From an uncultured Gammaproteobacteria bacterium (lineage in GTDB: Bacteria > Pseudomonadota > Gammaproteobacteria > Nitrosococcales > Methylophagaceae): 64,000 bases of DNA. Location: assembly GCA_905479075.1 (NCBI GenBank), contig CAJQLA010000008.1:62001-126000 (forward strand), written 5' to 3'. This document shows, in pieces, positions 37,610 to 51,563 of the stretch. Every line of letters begins with the position of its first letter. Position 1 is the first letter of the stretch. The position numbers were made by a program, and so were the translations under genes. Under the pieces are notes generated by a model. The model saw nothing but the letters and a program-made list of their open reading frames with translations, was not told the DNA's origin and made no database searches.

Positions 37610-39595
37610 ATGGCTACACGTAGACATTTAGCTAATGCAATCCGTGCTTTAAGTATGGATGCAGTACAAAAAGCAAACTCGGGCCACCCGGGCGCACCAA
37701 TGGGTATGGCAGATATTGCCGAAGTATTGTGGAATGACCACATGAACCATAACCCGACAAACCCAGACTGGGCCGATAGAGATCGTTTTATTCTGTCTAA
37801 CGGCCACGGTTCAATGTTGATCTATTCATTGTTACACCTATCTGGCTACGACTTACCAATGGATTCATTGAAGTCTTTCCGCCAATTGCATTCGCAATGT
37901 GCCGGTCACCCTGAATACGGTTATGCGCCAGGTATTGAAACAACAACAGGTCCTTTAGGTCAAGGTATTACCAACGGTGTTGGTTTTGCAATGTCGGAAA
38001 AACTATTAGCTGATCAATTCAACCGCCCTGGACATGATATCGTTGATCACAACACTTATGTATTCATGGGTGATGGTTGTTTGATGGAAGGTGTATCTCA
38101 TGAAGCTTGTGCCCTTGCTGGTACATGGGGATTAGGTAACTTAATCGCATTCTGGGATGATAACAATATCTCTATCGATGGACACATTGACGGCTGGTAC
38201 ACAGACGATACAGTTAAGCGTTTTGAAGCGTATGGCTGGCATGTTGTTTCTGTTGACGGTCATGATGCTGATGCAATCAATGCAGCTATCACAGCAGCAA
38301 AAGCAGTTAAAGATCAGCCATCATTGATTTGTTGTAAAACCATTATCGGCTTTGGTTCACCAAACAAATCTGCAAGCCATGACTGTCATGGTGCGGCATT
38401 AGGTGAAGAAGAAGTTGCATTAACGCGTAAAGAATTAGGTTGGGATGCAGCACCATTTGAAATCCCTGCTGATGTTTACGAAGGTTGGGATGCAAAAGCA
38501 TCTGGTGCTGATAAAGAAGCAGCTTGGAATGCTAAATTTGATGCGTATGCAGCAGCACATCCAGAATTAGCAGCAGAATTCAAACGTCGTATGGCGGGTG
38601 ATTTACCAGCGAACTGGAAACAAGTGACAGATGCATTCATTGCGGATACTAACGAAAAAGCTGAAAAATTGGCTTCACGTCAAGCATCACAAAAAGCAAT
38701 CGCTGCATTAGCACCAGTATTACCTGAATTCTTAGGTGGTTCAGCTGATTTAACGGGTTCTAACTTAACAAGCTGCCCAAGCTTTAAACACGTTAGCGGT
38801 AAAGAAACAGGTAACTACATTTCTTACGGTGTACGTGAATTTGGTATGTACGCAATCATGAACGGTATGGCATTACACGGTGGTTTGATTCCATTCGGTG
38901 GTACTTTCCACATGTTCTCTGACTATGCGAAAAGCGCCTTGCGTATGGCTGCATTGATGAAGATTCGTACCATTGCCGTATTAACTCATGACTCAATCGG
39001 TCAAGGTGAAGATGGTCCAACACATCAACCAATCGAAAACACATCTGCAATGCGTTATATCCCAAATATGGATGTATGGCGTCCTGCTGATTCTGTTGAA
39101 GTTGCCGTTGCCTGGACAGCTTCTGTTGAGCGTATGGATGGTCCTTCGAGCTTAGTATTAAGTCGTCAAGGTATTCCAGGTCGTAAGCATGATGCAGCTG
39201 ATTTTGATGGTATTCGTAAAGGTGCTTATGTGTTATCTGAAGCAAATGGTGCGGCTGATGTCATTATCATTGCAACCGGTTCTGAAGTTGATTTAGCGGC
39301 ACAAGCACAAGAAGCTCTAGCAGCCGATGGTGTCAATGCACGCGTTGTCTCTATGCCATCTACTAACGTCTTTGATCGTCAAGATCAAGCCTATAAAGAT
39401 AGCGTGTTAACACCTGGTGTTAAACGTGTTGCTGTCGAAGCAGGTGTGACTGACTTCTGGCGTAAATATGTTGGCCTAGAAGGTGGTGTTGTTGGTATCG
39501 ACACATTTGGTGAATCAGCACCTGGTGGCGTACTGATGGAACACTTCGGTTTCACAGTTGCTAACGTAGTTAAAACAGTAAAAGAAGTCCTATAA
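37610..39595 (+). CDS. tkt: Transketolase
   Basis: Thiamine-diphosphate enzyme transferring two-carbon units among sugar phosphates in the pentose-phosphate, RuMP or Calvin cycles. The 661 residues match the family. The thiamine-binding [29 protein letters not shown] segment (about 150-190), [14 protein letters not shown] near 25, and the catalytic [15 protein letters not shown] region near 462 are all present. It heads a run of central carbon genes (tkt, gap, pgk, pyk, fba). AGGAG lies 8 bases before ATG. A hairpin follows. Confidence 0.98.
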   Translation: MATRRHLANAIRALSMDAVQKANSGHPGAPMGMADIAEVLWNDHMNHNPTNPDWADRDRFILSNGHGSMLIYSLLHLSGYDLPMDSLKSFRQLHSQCAGHPEYGYAPGIETTTGPLGQGITNGVGFAMSEKLLADQFNRPGHDIVDHNTYVFMGDGCLMEGVSHEACALAGTWGLGNLIAFWDDNNISIDGHIDGWYTDDTVKRFEAYGWHVVSVDGHDADAINAAITAAKAVKDQPSLICCKTIIGFGSPNKSASHDCHGAALGEEEVALTRKELGWDAAPFEIPADVYEGWDAKASGADKEAAWNAKFDAYAAAHPELAAEFKRRMAGDLPANWKQVTDAFIADTNEKAEKLASRQASQKAIAALAPVLPEFLGGSADLTGSNLTSCPSFKHVSGKETGNYISYGVREFGMYAIMNGMALHGGLIPFGGTFHMFSDYAKSALRMAALMKIRTIAVLTHDSIGQGEDGPTHQPIENTSAMRYIPNMDVWRPADSVEVAVAWTASVERMDGPSSLVLSRQGIPGRKHDAADFDGIRKGAYVLSEANGAADVIIIATGSEVDLAAQAQEALAADGVNARVVSMPSTNVFDRQDQAYKDSVLTPGVKRVAVEAGVTDFWRKYVGLEGGVVGIDTFGESAPGGVLMEHFGFTVANVVKTVKEVL

Positions 39596-39635
39596 GTCTG
39601 AGTTATAGTTTTATTTAGACTTAATTGTTTTGGTG

Positions 39636-39665
39636 TTGGCGAGTGGACGATAGTCCGCTCGCCAA
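39636..39665 (+). terminator. 13-bp hairpin after transketolase
   Basis: TTGGCGAGTGGAC at 39636-39648 pairs with GTCCGCTCGCCAA at 39653-39665 (one G:U) over a four-base loop. The T-run is weak, so termination may be incomplete; it may instead protect the mRNA 3' end. Confidence 0.6.
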
Positions 39666-39727
39666 TATTCATTTGTATTGATTACTTCCGATATGATTAA
39701 AAACTAATATCTTAATCGAGGTTTTAG

Positions 39728-40759
<1,032 letters not shown>

Positions 40760-40778
40760 TTTGACAAAATAGTCCATA

Positions 40779-40808
40779 AAAAAGGCTCCCTAATAGGGAG
40801 CCTTTTTT
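40779..40808 (+). terminator. Rho-independent terminator after gap
   Basis: GGCTCCC at 40784-40790 pairs with GGGAGCC at 40796-40802, flanked by A-run and T-run that extend the stem and give a bidirectional shape. Confidence 0.92.
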
Positions 40809-40917
40809 ATTAATGGCACAACTATAATAATGATGTAATAAATGACTGTTTAAATATCAGTATTGATACTGACAAGTAACAGTATGAAACAACAATAAAT
40901 TTTGGAAGGTGAGAACG

Positions 40918-42093
40918 ATGACAGTAATTAATATGACAGATCTTGATTTAGCCGGAAAACGTGTTCTTATTCGTCAGGACTTGAACGTGCCGTTAAAAGA
41001 TGGTGCCGTTGCAGACGATACACGTATCAGAGCTTCGTTACCGACTATCAAATTGGCTTTAGAAGCAGGCGCTAAAGTTATGTTGATGTCTCACCTTGGA
41101 AGACCAACAGAGGGTGTTTATGAAGAGGAGTTTTCATTGGCTCCCGTTGCCACACATTTAGCGGGACTTCTCGGTCAAGATGTTCATTTACAAAAAGATT
41201 GGGTAGATGGTTTTGATATGGGCGATAAACAAGTCGTCTTATGTGAAAATGTCCGCTTTAACAGAGGTGAAAAGAGCGATGCCGATGACTTATCAAAAAA
41301 AATGGCGGCATTATGCGATGTTTATGTGATGGATGCATTTGGTACAGCACATAGGGCACAAGCATCAACGCATGGTGTGGCTAAGTATGCTCCTATCGCC
41401 TGTGCAGGCCCCTTGCTTGCTGGAGAGTTAGAAGCATTAGGGAAAGCATTGGATAATCCAGCTCGCCCTATGGTCGCCATTGTGGGTGGTTCAAAAGTAT
41501 CAACAAAACTGACGGTACTAGAGTCATTATCAAAAAAAGTGGATCAACTTATCGTTGGTGGCGGTATTGCGAATACCTTTATTGCCGCAGCGGGTAATAA
41601 TGTTGGGAAATCGCTCTATGAAGCAGATCTAATTGGAACGTGTAATTCACTGACAGCAGATGCCAAAGCCCGTGGCGGTAATATTCCTGTACCGACAGAT
41701 GTCGTATGTGGCAAGGAATTTTCTGAATCAGCCGTTGCTACACTTAAATCAGCTGAAGCAGTATCTGATGATGATATGATTTTTGATATCGGCCCTGATT
41801 CTGCAGCGGCGCTAGCGGAAGTTTTAAAAAATGCCGGTACCATTGTTTGGAATGGCCCAGTAGGCGTATTCGAATTTGACCAGTTTGGCGAAGGAACAAA
41901 AGCGATTGCATTAGCGATCGCAGAATCCAGCGCTTTCTCGATCGCGGGTGGCGGCGATACCTTAGCGGCGGTGAGTAAATACAATATTAGTAACGACGTG
42001 TCCTATATCTCTACGGGTGGTGGTGCATTTCTTGAGTTCTTAGAAGGCAAGAAACTACCTGCGGTTGTGATGCTCGAGTCACGTGCAACTTAG
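40918..42093 (+). CDS. pgk: Phosphoglycerate kinase
   Basis: Transfers phosphate between 1,3-bisphosphoglycerate and ADP. The 391 residues match the family. The N-terminal domain has [14 protein letters not shown] near residue 17, HLGRP near 58 and ENVRFNRGE near 109; the C-terminal nucleotide domain has [13 protein letters not shown] and [15 protein letters not shown] lies at 40904-40909, giving ATG 40918; an in-frame GTG at 40909 overlaps the site. pyk follows 17 bp after its stop. Confidence 0.98.
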   Translation: MTVINMTDLDLAGKRVLIRQDLNVPLKDGAVADDTRIRASLPTIKLALEAGAKVMLMSHLGRPTEGVYEEEFSLAPVATHLAGLLGQDVHLQKDWVDGFDMGDKQVVLCENVRFNRGEKSDADDLSKKMAALCDVYVMDAFGTAHRAQASTHGVAKYAPIACAGPLLAGELEALGKALDNPARPMVAIVGGSKVSTKLTVLESLSKKVDQLIVGGGIANTFIAAAGNNVGKSLYEADLIGTCNSLTADAKARGGNIPVPTDVVCGKEFSESAVATLKSAEAVSDDDMIFDIGPDSAAALAEVLKNAGTIVWNGPVGVFEFDQFGEGTKAIALAIAESSAFSIAGGGDTLAAVSKYNISNDVSYISTGGGAFLEFLEGKKLPAVVMLESRAT

Positions 42094-42110
42094 TCCATAA
42101 GGGAAAACCA

Positions 42111-43553
42111 TTGACAGCATTGAGAAGAACCAAGATTGTAGCAACATTAGGACCAGCGACAAATAGCCCCGGCGTATTGGATGCCATTATAAAAGGAGGG
42201 GTTGATGTCGTTCGCTTGAACTTCTCTCATGGCGATGTGAATGCGCATATCGAATTAGCCAAAACTGTCACAAAATTAGCTAAGAAGCATGGTCGGCATG
42301 TTGGGATTTTGGCTGACTTACAAGGCCCTAAAATCCGTATTGCACGTTTTAAAGAAGGCAGTGTCATCCTAGAACAAGATCAGCAATTTGTTTTGGATGC
42401 GGGCTTAGGTAGTAATGATGGTGATATAGATCAAGTTGGTATTGACTATAAACAACTTGTCAAAGATGTCCATTCTGGCGATACACTGTTATTAGATGAT
42501 GGACGTATTGTACTGATAGTCGAGCAGGTTGAAGGTCAACGTATCGTTTGCCGTGTCAGTGTTGCAGGTGTACTGTCTAATAATAAGGGTATTAACCGCC
42601 AAGGCGGTGGCTTATCAGCAGCAGCATTGACTGATAAGGATAAGTCCGATATTAAAGTGGCGGTAAAAATGCAAGCGGATTATATCGCTGTATCTTTCCC
42701 GCGATCAGCTGAAGATATTCACTATGCACGAAGCCTAATAAATGATGCTGGTGGTAAAGCTGGCATCATTGCAAAGATGGAGCGTGCCGAAGCTGTTGAT
42801 GTGATTGATGAAATCATTGAGGCGTCGGATGCTGTTATGGTCGCTCGGGGTGATTTAGGCGTCGAGATTGGAGACGCTGCACTGCCCCCGATCCAGAAAA
42901 AGATTATTCTTCGTGCACGACGACTTAATCGTGCCGTAATCACTGCAACGCAGATGATGGAGTCGATGATTGACAATGCCATTCCAACACGAGCAGAAGT
43001 GTTTGACGTTGCTAATGCAGTGCTTGATGGTACTGATGCAGTGATGTTGTCAGGCGAAACGGCGGTAGGGAAACATCCGCTTAAAGTGGTTGAAGCGGTT
43101 CATCGTATTTGCTTAACTGCAGAGCAACAGCGGGAAATCCGGGTGTCGAGACACCGAGTAGATATACAGTTTCAATCGAGAGCGGAAGCGATCTCGATGG
43201 GCGCCATGTATCTAGCAAACCATTTAAAGGTGAAAGCGATTGCTGCATTGACACAATCAGGTTCTACACCATTGTGGATGTCACGAATCAGTTCGGGTAT
43301 TCCTATTTTTGCGCTAACACCCCATGAAGAAACAAGTCGAAAAGTCACGTTATATCGTGGTGTATACCCCGTGCATTTTGCGCCAGAAAACAATGACCAC
43401 TTATCTGTAAATAAAGGCGCTATAGATGTACTGCAAGAGAGTGGTGAGGTTAATGATGGTGATATCGTGATTATCACAAAAGGTGATAAAAATAGTACCG
43501 ATATGCTCAAATTAGTTACTGTTGGAGATATGATTGAACCTAGACTAAGCTGA
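42111..43553 (+). CDS. pyk: Pyruvate kinase
   Basis: Makes pyruvate and ATP from phosphoenolpyruvate. The 480 residues carry [16 protein letters not shown] at the start, LNFSHGD near 37, ADLQGPKIR near 66, the [12 protein letters not shown] catalytic segment near 242, and [10 protein letters not shown] near 284. The start is TTG 42111, preceded by AAGGG 8 bases upstream; no ATG lies near enough. It forms an operon with pgk, and fba follows 39 bp later. Effector type (AMP or fructose 1,6-bisphosphate) is not readable here. Confidence 0.97.
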   Translation: MTALRRTKIVATLGPATNSPGVLDAIIKGGVDVVRLNFSHGDVNAHIELAKTVTKLAKKHGRHVGILADLQGPKIRIARFKEGSVILEQDQQFVLDAGLGSNDGDIDQVGIDYKQLVKDVHSGDTLLLDDGRIVLIVEQVEGQRIVCRVSVAGVLSNNKGINRQGGGLSAAALTDKDKSDIKVAVKMQADYIAVSFPRSAEDIHYARSLINDAGGKAGIIAKMERAEAVDVIDEIIEASDAVMVARGDLGVEIGDAALPPIQKKIILRARRLNRAVITATQMMESMIDNAIPTRAEVFDVANAVLDGTDAVMLSGETAVGKHPLKVVEAVHRICLTAEQQREIRVSRHRVDIQFQSRAEAISMGAMYLANHLKVKAIAALTQSGSTPLWMSRISSGIPIFALTPHEETSRKVTLYRGVYPVHFAPENNDHLSVNKGAIDVLQESGEVNDGDIVIITKGDKNSTDMLKLVTVGDMIEPRLS

Positions 43554-43592
43554 TATAGTGTCAATAGTAATGAATTTAAAAAGGAAGCCAGT

Positions 43593-44654
43593 ATGGCATT
43601 AGTATCACTTCGCCAGTTATTAGATCATGCTTCAGAGCACAATTTTGCCATTCCTGCTTTTAATGTTAGCAATATGGAACAGGTTCATGCGATCATGCAA
43701 GCGGCAGATGCGGTGGATAGTCCTGTCATCATGCAAGGTTCTGCAGGTGCACGCAAATATGCGGGAGAACCCTTCCTTCGCCACTTAATTTTGGCGGCAA
43801 TAGAGTCTTATCCACATATTCCTGTTGTCATGCATCAAGATCATGGTGCCTCACCGGAGATTTGCGCACGTGCAATTCAATCAGGATTTAGCTCGGTGAT
43901 GATGGATGGTTCTTTATTGGCGGATATGAAAACGCCGTCTGATTTTGAATATAACGTGGATGTCACCCGCACTGTAAGTAGAATGGCGCATGCTTGTGGC
44001 GTGTCAGTTGAAGGTGAAATAGGGTGTTTGGGCTCACTGGAAACAGGCATGATGGGTGAGGAAGATGGCCATGGCTCAGATGAAAAATTGGACCTAAGCC
44101 AATTGTTAACGGATCCAGATGAAGCAGCCGACTTCGTTGAGCAAACTAGGATTGATGCCTTAGCAGTTGCTATTGGTACCAGCCATGGTGCATACAAATT
44201 CACCCAGCCACCAACAGGTGAAGTTCTAGCCATTAGTCATTTAAAGACATTGCAACAACGTATGCCAAATACCCATTTTGTGATGCATGGTTCTAGTTCG
44301 GTGCCGCAAGATTGGCTAAAAATTATCAATAACTATGGTGGCGATATTGCTCAAACATATGGTGTTCCAGTTGATGAAATTGTTGATGGTATTCAATATG
44401 GTGTTCGAAAAGTGAATATCGATACCGATTTACGAATGGCTTCAACAGGATCGATAAGACAGTTTCTCGCTAAGGAAAAAAATGCGGCTAACTTTGACCC
44501 GCGTGTTTTTCTAAAAGCATCAACAGCAGCTATGCAAGCTATTTGTCAGGATCGGTATGAAGCATTTGGTAGTGCAGGTCATGCGAGTAAAATTATTCCG
44601 ATCCCATTGATTCAGATGGTCGATCGTTATGCTAGTGGAGAGTTTGCTGTTTAG
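43593..44654 (+). CDS. fba: Fructose-bisphosphate aldolase, class II (Calvin-cycle subtype)
   Basis: Zinc aldolase interconverting fructose 1,6-bisphosphate and two triose phosphates. The 353 residues match the CbbA/FbaA subtype. [13 protein letters not shown] near residue 18, [10 protein letters not shown] with zinc-binding HxDH near 80, VEGEIGCLG near 140, [10 protein letters not shown] near 197 and VMHGSSSVP near 232 are present. The two zinc His in the TSHG and MHGSS loops are intact. It ends the carbon cluster, with a strong terminator after it. The cluster suggests joint expression of lower glycolysis and the aldolase used by a sugar-phosphate cycle. Confidence 0.97.
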   Translation: MALVSLRQLLDHASEHNFAIPAFNVSNMEQVHAIMQAADAVDSPVIMQGSAGARKYAGEPFLRHLILAAIESYPHIPVVMHQDHGASPEICARAIQSGFSSVMMDGSLLADMKTPSDFEYNVDVTRTVSRMAHACGVSVEGEIGCLGSLETGMMGEEDGHGSDEKLDLSQLLTDPDEAADFVEQTRIDALAVAIGTSHGAYKFTQPPTGEVLAISHLKTLQQRMPNTHFVMHGSSSVPQDWLKIINNYGGDIAQTYGVPVDEIVDGIQYGVRKVNIDTDLRMASTGSIRQFLAKEKNAANFDPRVFLKASTAAMQAICQDRYEAFGSAGHASKIIPIPLIQMVDRYASGEFAV

Positions 44655-44687
44655 CTGACACAATCTAGAATTAGAGTCTCAATCATG

Positions 44688-44713
44688 AAAGGCGAGAACA
44701 TCTCGCCTTTTTT
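44688..44713 (+). terminator. Rho-independent terminator after fba
   Basis: GGCGAGA at 44691-44697 pairs with TCTCGCC at 44701-44707, flanked by A-run and T-run. Confidence 0.92.
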
Positions 44714-44788
44714 ATTGTAGGGATAATAGATCAGTAAAAGAGCGGAATAAGGTAAACTAGCAACTTTCATGATAGCCGAGACAATTTA

Positions 44789-45159
44789 GTGCAGCAATTA
44801 TTAGCTATTGCAGGTGGTGGAGCGATTGGTGCGATATTTCGATTTGGAATGTCCAATGGTGTTTATCGCCTATTAGGGAGGGAGTTTCCATACGGTACGT
44901 TGGTTGTTAATTTACTGGGATCACTGCTAATGGGCTTCTTTTTTGTAGTGCTGGTCGAAAGAATGGCAGTGTCTGATGAGTGGCGGTCTGGTGTATTAAT
45001 CGGATTACTTGGGGCCTTTACTACATTCTCCACATTTTCTTTTGAGACATTGGCTTTATTTGATGCAGGAGCACCATTTAAAGCATTAGTAAATATTTTG
45101 GCTAGTGTCGTATTGTGCATTACTGCAACATGGTTAGGAATTAGTTTGGGGAGACAAAT

Positions 45160-45163
<4 letters not shown>
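44789..45163 (+). CDS. crcB: Fluoride exporter CrcB/FluC
   Basis: Small inner-membrane fluoride channel that acts as a dual-topology dimer. The 124 residues have four hydrophobic segments (about 2-22, 32-55, 66-88, 97-120). FPYGTLVVNLLGS near 33 and the central GAFTTFSTFSFE near 74 carry the conserved Asn, Phe and Ser/Thr that line the pore. The start is GTG 44789; no Shine-Dalgarno is obvious. No fluoride riboswitch was recognised upstream. Its stop overlaps the ATG of the DUF190 gene (ATGA). Confidence 0.95.
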
Positions 45164-47390
<2,227 letters not shown>

Positions 47391-47425
47391 TTTTATCGTT
47401 GATATAAAAAACGCAGGAGAACATT

Positions 47426-48643
47426 TTGGACACAGTAGCACTGCAGTCCCGTCGCATCGTTTCAGGTATGCGTCCCACAGGGCAGCTTCACCTTGGACAT
47501 TACCATGGTGTATTGAAAAACTGGATTAAATTACAACATGAGTTTGATTGTTTTTTCTTCGTTGCGGATTGGCACGCTTTAACGACGCACTACGATGATA
47601 GTGGCATTATTGAAGCTAGCGTTTGGGATATGGTGATAGATTGGATTGCGGCGGGAATTGAACCATCAGCGGTATCTCTATTTTTGCAGTCGCAAGTACC
47701 AGAGCATGCTGAATTGCATTTATTGCTTTCGATGATTACACCATTATCTTGGCTTGAGCGAGTACCTACCTATAAAGATCAACAGGAAAAATTGAAAGAA
47801 AAAGATTTATCTACTTTTGGTTTCCTAGGTTATCCACTTTTACAGAGTGCAGATATTTTAATTTATCGTGCTGGACAAGTTCCTGTGGGAGAAGATCAAG
47901 TTGTTCACGTTGAGTTAACACGTGAAGTAGCACGTCGTTTTAATCACATATACGGACGAGAAAAAGACTTTGAAGCAAAAGCTGAAGCAGCTATCGCCAA
48001 GATGGGTAAGAAAAATGCACGACTTTATATCAATCTAAGAAAAGCTTATCAAGAGCAAGGTGATACAGAAGCATTAGAAAGAGCACGCGCCTTACTGAAA
48101 AGCCAACAAAACCTTGCTTTGGGAGATACAGAGCGCTTATTTGGTTTCTTGGAGGGTGGTGGTAAAGTCATTCTTCCTGAACCTCAAGCGTTATTAACAC
48201 CCGCAGCTAAAATGCCTGGTTTAGATGGTCAGAAAATGTCTAAGTCCTATGACAATACGATTGCTTTACGTGAGTCCGATGCGTCATTGGCAGAAAAAAT
48301 AAAGAAAATGCCAACCGATACTAATCGTGTGAGACGGACAGATCCGGGTAATCCTGATCTGTGCCCTGTTTGGCAACTGCATGAAGTGTATGCTGATGAC
48401 GATCAAAAGCAATGGGTTCAGGAAGGCTGTCGAAGTGCAGGAATAGGCTGTTTAGATTGTAAAGGGCCTTTGATTGATGCTATTTCTAAAGAACTAAAAC
48501 CAATTAGGGAGCGGGCGAACGATCTAAGTGAGCACCCAGAAGTAGTTCGCCGCATTATTGTTGATGGCAATGAAGCAGCACGTGAAGTTGCACGTGATAC
48601 CTTAGAAGAAGTCCGATCAGTTATGGGTTTAAGCTATAAATAA
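47426..48643 (+). CDS. trpS: Tryptophanyl-tRNA synthetase (long form)
   Basis: Class I synthetase charging tRNA-Trp. The 405 residues are longer than E. coli TrpS (334). The signature SGMRPTGQLHLGHYHG near residue 14 is the HIGH region, and GLDGQKMSKSYDNT near 267 is KMSKS. The extra length is an insertion of about 65 residues (EAAIAKMGKKNARLYINLRK to LEGGGK) between the catalytic half and KMSKS, a form known in other gammaproteobacteria. The TTG start 47426 has GGAG upstream. rluB follows 35 bp later; scpAB, often between them, is missing. Confidence 0.96.
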   Translation: MDTVALQSRRIVSGMRPTGQLHLGHYHGVLKNWIKLQHEFDCFFFVADWHALTTHYDDSGIIEASVWDMVIDWIAAGIEPSAVSLFLQSQVPEHAELHLLLSMITPLSWLERVPTYKDQQEKLKEKDLSTFGFLGYPLLQSADILIYRAGQVPVGEDQVVHVELTREVARRFNHIYGREKDFEAKAEAAIAKMGKKNARLYINLRKAYQEQGDTEALERARALLKSQQNLALGDTERLFGFLEGGGKVILPEPQALLTPAAKMPGLDGQKMSKSYDNTIALRESDASLAEKIKKMPTDTNRVRRTDPGNPDLCPVWQLHEVYADDDQKQWVQEGCRSAGIGCLDCKGPLIDAISKELKPIRERANDLSEHPEVVRRIIVDGNEAAREVARDTLEEVRSVMGLSYK

Positions 48644-48678
48644 ATTAATGTAATAAAACACGCCGGGAGGCGCTTACT

Positions 48679-49563
48679 ATGTCAGAAAGAATTCAAAAAG
48701 TATTAGCCAGAGCGGGTTATGGTTCAAGACGCCAAATAGAAAGTCTTATTAAAGAAGGTAAAGTCATTGTTAATGGCGAGGTCGCAAAATTGGGTGACCA
48801 AGTTAATGTTGGCGATACAATGAAGCTAGATGGCAGTCCTTTATCTGCTAAAAGACTATGGCAGCAGCCACAACAAGTTTTACTCTATAACAAACCTGTC
48901 GGTGAAGTATGTACACGTAAAGACCCAGAAGGCCGTAGGACTATCTTTCAATCCTTACCAACGCCAGAAGAAGGCCGATGGGTCAGTGTTGGTCGTTTAG
49001 ATATTAATACCAGTGGTTTAATTATTCTGACAACAGATGGTGAGTTAGCTAATCGTTTAATGCATCCTTCTAATGAAATGGATCGTGAATATGCCGTTCG
49101 AGTGTTAGGTGAAGTTACGCCGGAGATTATGCAAAATTTACGCGAAGGGGTTGAGCTAGACGATGGTAAAGCTAAATTTGCAGATATCCAAGAAGCGGGT
49201 GGCGAAGGTGCAAACCATTGGTACCATGTTGTTATTCAAGAAGGCCGAAACAGAGAAGTTAGACGTCTTTGGGAAAGCCAAGGGGTCCAAGTCAGTCGTT
49301 TAATGCGTGTACGTTACGGGCCAATTATTATTCCTTCACAGCTCAAAATGGGGCGTTGGATGATGCTACAAGGTCAAGATCTGGCTGCACTTTATGAGGA
49401 AGTTGATTTGGTCGCTAATGAGTCTTCTATTTCAGGAACCCCTGGACGTGCACAAAGAGAGAAAAAATTAAGACCGTTAAAAAAGAGTACGCCAAAATCA
49501 AGGGCAAAAAAATCAGAAGTACGCACTAAAACTAAACGTTCGCCACGTATTCGTGGCCACTAA
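48679..49563 (+). CDS. rluB: 23S rRNA pseudouridine synthase RluB
   Basis: Isomerises U2605 of 23S rRNA to pseudouridine. The 294 residues have an N-terminal S4 RNA-binding domain ([20 protein letters not shown]), the catalytic [23 protein letters not shown] near residue 114 with the Asp, and [10 protein letters not shown] near 212. The C-terminal tail is Lys/Arg-rich. RluB is preferred over RluE/RluF because of the S4 domain, the long basic tail and the trpS context. GGGAGG lies 9 bases before ATG. It converges with the GGDEF gene. Confidence 0.93.
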   Translation: MSERIQKVLARAGYGSRRQIESLIKEGKVIVNGEVAKLGDQVNVGDTMKLDGSPLSAKRLWQQPQQVLLYNKPVGEVCTRKDPEGRRTIFQSLPTPEEGRWVSVGRLDINTSGLIILTTDGELANRLMHPSNEMDREYAVRVLGEVTPEIMQNLREGVELDDGKAKFADIQEAGGEGANHWYHVVIQEGRNREVRRLWESQGVQVSRLMRVRYGPIIIPSQLKMGRWMMLQGQDLAALYEEVDLVANESSISGTPGRAQREKKLRPLKKSTPKSRAKKSEVRTKTKRSPRIRGH

Positions 49564-49575
49564 CTAACCAATATT

Positions 49576-50499
49576 TTATTCGTCAATACAAGTTTGGTTA
49601 CGCCCCGATTTTTTAGCTTGGTATAAAGCACGATCGGCACGATCGAATAAGATAGATGCTTCTTCTCCACGATTGAGTTGAGCTATTCCTAGGCTAACTG
49701 TGAAGCCAAATGTGCGAGTGCCGTCATTACAGTTAAGTTGAGAAACGGCTACTCTGACACGCTCGGCTACTTGGAGTGCTGCTTCTTTATCTGTATTACT
49801 TAAAACAAGTGTAAACTCTTCGCCACCATAACGGAATGCGATATCACTTCGACGCAAAGTGTCGATAATAGAGTCGGCAAGTGTACGTAAAGCAATATCC
49901 CCTGCACGATGCCCGTATGAATCGTTAACAGACTTAAAGTGATCAATATCAAGCACAACAAGTGATAGTGGCTGGTGTTGACGCTGCGCTAAACCTATTT
50001 CACGTTTTAAGCTTTCATCAAAGGCAGCTCTGTTATTTAAACCAGTTAATTTGTCTTGTAACGCTAAAGACTGTGATTGGCTATAGAGTAAGCAGTTACG
50101 CAATGGGTAAATCAACTTGCACAATAAGTCTTCTACTAATTGCGTCTCATCATCACTAAACTTTTTGCTTCGTGACAGGGAAAACTCACCTAACCAAACA
50201 GAATTCATTTCCAAACGATATGAGCATGAATGACGATGACGTTTAGCTGTATTGATATCACTTAATACACCTTGATGTTGGTAATGAAGGCTATCAAATG
50301 TAATGACCTTACTTATTTCGCCGTGAAATAAATTAATTAATTCTTCTAGCTCAAGGGTTGTCTGCAATACAGAAGGTAGTCTTGCTGTGACATCTTCAAG
50401 TTGGTTCGCACCGTGTTCAGGAACAATAAAGTCAACAGCGTGAGAATGTTTACCCACTAATGATAATTTTGCTGTTTCTCTAGGAAGCCTGCTAGCCAT
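49576..50499 (-). CDS. Diguanylate cyclase with GAF-like sensor domain
   Basis: Makes cyclic di-GMP from GTP. The C-terminal GGDEF domain (about 145-307) has GGEEF at residues 225-229 and the I-site RxxD at R216/D219, so product inhibition is likely. DKLTGLNNRAAFDESL opens the domain and VVLDIDHFKSVNDSYGH carries the metal Asp. The N-terminal 140 residues look like a GAF-type sensor and have no transmembrane segment, so the enzyme is cytosolic. It is a single gene. The cue it senses cannot be seen. Confidence 0.93.
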   Translation of the reverse strand: MASRLPRETAKLSLVGKHSHAVDFIVPEHGANQLEDVTARLPSVLQTTLELEELINLFHGEISKVITFDSLHYQHQGVLSDINTAKRHRHSCSYRLEMNSVWLGEFSLSRSKKFSDDETQLVEDLLCKLIYPLRNCLLYSQSQSLALQDKLTGLNNRAAFDESLKREIGLAQRQHQPLSLVVLDIDHFKSVNDSYGHRAGDIALRTLADSIIDTLRRSDIAFRYGGEEFTLVLSNTDKEAALQVAERVRVAVSQLNCNDGTRTFGFTVSLGIAQLNRGEEASILFDRADRALYQAKKSGRNQTCIDE

Positions 50500-50613
50500 A
50501 ATTTCAACCCTTAACTAAATATTTAGTTTAAGAGAAGCTAAATACGTGCCAAAACTTAATAAATGATAATAATCAGTGGCTTATATAGGTGTGCCGAGAG
50601 TTTGACGCTAGTT

Positions 50614-51345
50614 TCACTGGGCAAAAACAATTTGACCGTGGATTTTATTTTTATCGTGTAAAAGTAGTTCTAAGTAGCTTTGAACTACATCTTCTGGCTC
50701 TGCTAATTCGCTGGGGTCAATGGCGGGGAAAGCACGAGCATGAAGTTTCGTTTTCACTGTACCAGGGTCTATACAATTCACGCTTATTTTAGCTGCTGAT
50801 TCAAACTCACTCGCCAATTGCATAGCAAATGATTCGATAGCTGCCTTACTAATGCCATAAGCTGACCAGTAAGCATTATTTTTATGACTATCAGTGGTAA
50901 ATACAATGGCTGAATTTGATTGTTTTTGCAGTAACGGAATAGCGGCACGAGTTAACATAAATGGCGCAGTCAGATTGATATGTAGGGTTTCTATCCAAGT
51001 GACAGGATCTTGATGTTCGACGGGGGCAAGTTGACCTAAGCTTGCGGCACAATGCACGATACCATCAAGACGGCCAAAATTTTCTTCAATAGTTAATACT
51101 AAATCTTCATAATCCTGAAGTTTGGCGCCTTTTAAATCCAAAGGGTAAATAGCAGGAATAGTATCCGTTAATTGAACAATGTCATCATAAGTTTGTTCTA
51201 ACGCCGGCACCTTATTATCAAGGAGAATAATTGTGGCACCGTGTTTTGCATACGCTTTGGCAACGGCTGCACCAATCCCATTTCCAGCACCTGTAACCAG
51301 GATGACCATGTCGTTGAAACAAGTGGGGCTTAATTTGTCTGTCAT
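50614..51345 (-). CDS. yciK: YciK-like short-chain dehydrogenase
   Basis: SDR oxidoreductase with a Rossmann fold. The 243 residues have the dinucleotide motif VTGAGNGIGAAVA near residue 17, NxxxP region HCAASLGQL near 99, and the catalytic YGISKAA near 158. Overall resemblance is to E. coli YciK. Its ATG overlaps the stop of the small lipoprotein gene (TAATG), so it is the last gene of the minus-strand run with HpnD and HpnE. Cofactor type and substrate are unknown; the run suggests a lipid or isoprenoid link, which is inference only. Confidence 0.85.
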   Translation of the reverse strand: MTDKLSPTCFNDMVILVTGAGNGIGAAVAKAYAKHGATIILLDNKVPALEQTYDDIVQLTDTIPAIYPLDLKGAKLQDYEDLVLTIEENFGRLDGIVHCAASLGQLAPVEHQDPVTWIETLHINLTAPFMLTRAAIPLLQKQSNSAIVFTTDSHKNNAYWSAYGISKAAIESFAMQLASEFESAAKISVNCIDPGTVKTKLHARAFPAIDPSELAEPEDVVQSYLELLLHDKNKIHGQIVFAQ

Positions 51346-51551
51346 TATTTTTGTTGCTCAGGATCAGAGAGTGATTTGAATGTAGTATCCGGCTGATTAA
51401 ATCGGACACCTGCTGCATCGATACTATGTTGCTGTTGTTTTGTTGAAGTGGCATTAGATAATGACTTTGAGTCAACAGCAGTCTGATCGTCATGTTCCTG
51501 CGTGCAGGCGATCAGGGTGATGAGTGTCAATACTGTGATAATTTGATACAT
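51345..51551 (-). CDS. Small predicted lipoprotein
   Basis: A 68-residue protein with a signal peptide ending at a LIAC lipobox (Cys16), followed by an acidic then Ser/Gln-rich mature part. No similarity recognised. It overlaps the YciK gene by one base (TAATG) and follows the HpnE gene by 12 bp. The tight spacing supports expression, since a random frame would seldom have a lipobox placed this well. Confidence 0.7.
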   Translation of the reverse strand: MYQIITVLTLITLIACTQEHDDQTAVDSKSLSNATSTKQQQHSIDAAGVRFNQPDTTFKSLSDPEQQK

Positions 51552-51563
51552 GGTCTAAACAGC

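Noticed and set aside
38856..39245. 129-codon minus-strand frame inside tkt
   Set aside because: Lies opposite a strongly conserved enzyme gene and has no recognisable motif.
44714..44788. Fluoride riboswitch upstream of crcB
   Set aside because: The sequence lacks the conserved GGCGAUG...CUGAUG core of the crcB motif, and the space is too short after the fba terminator.
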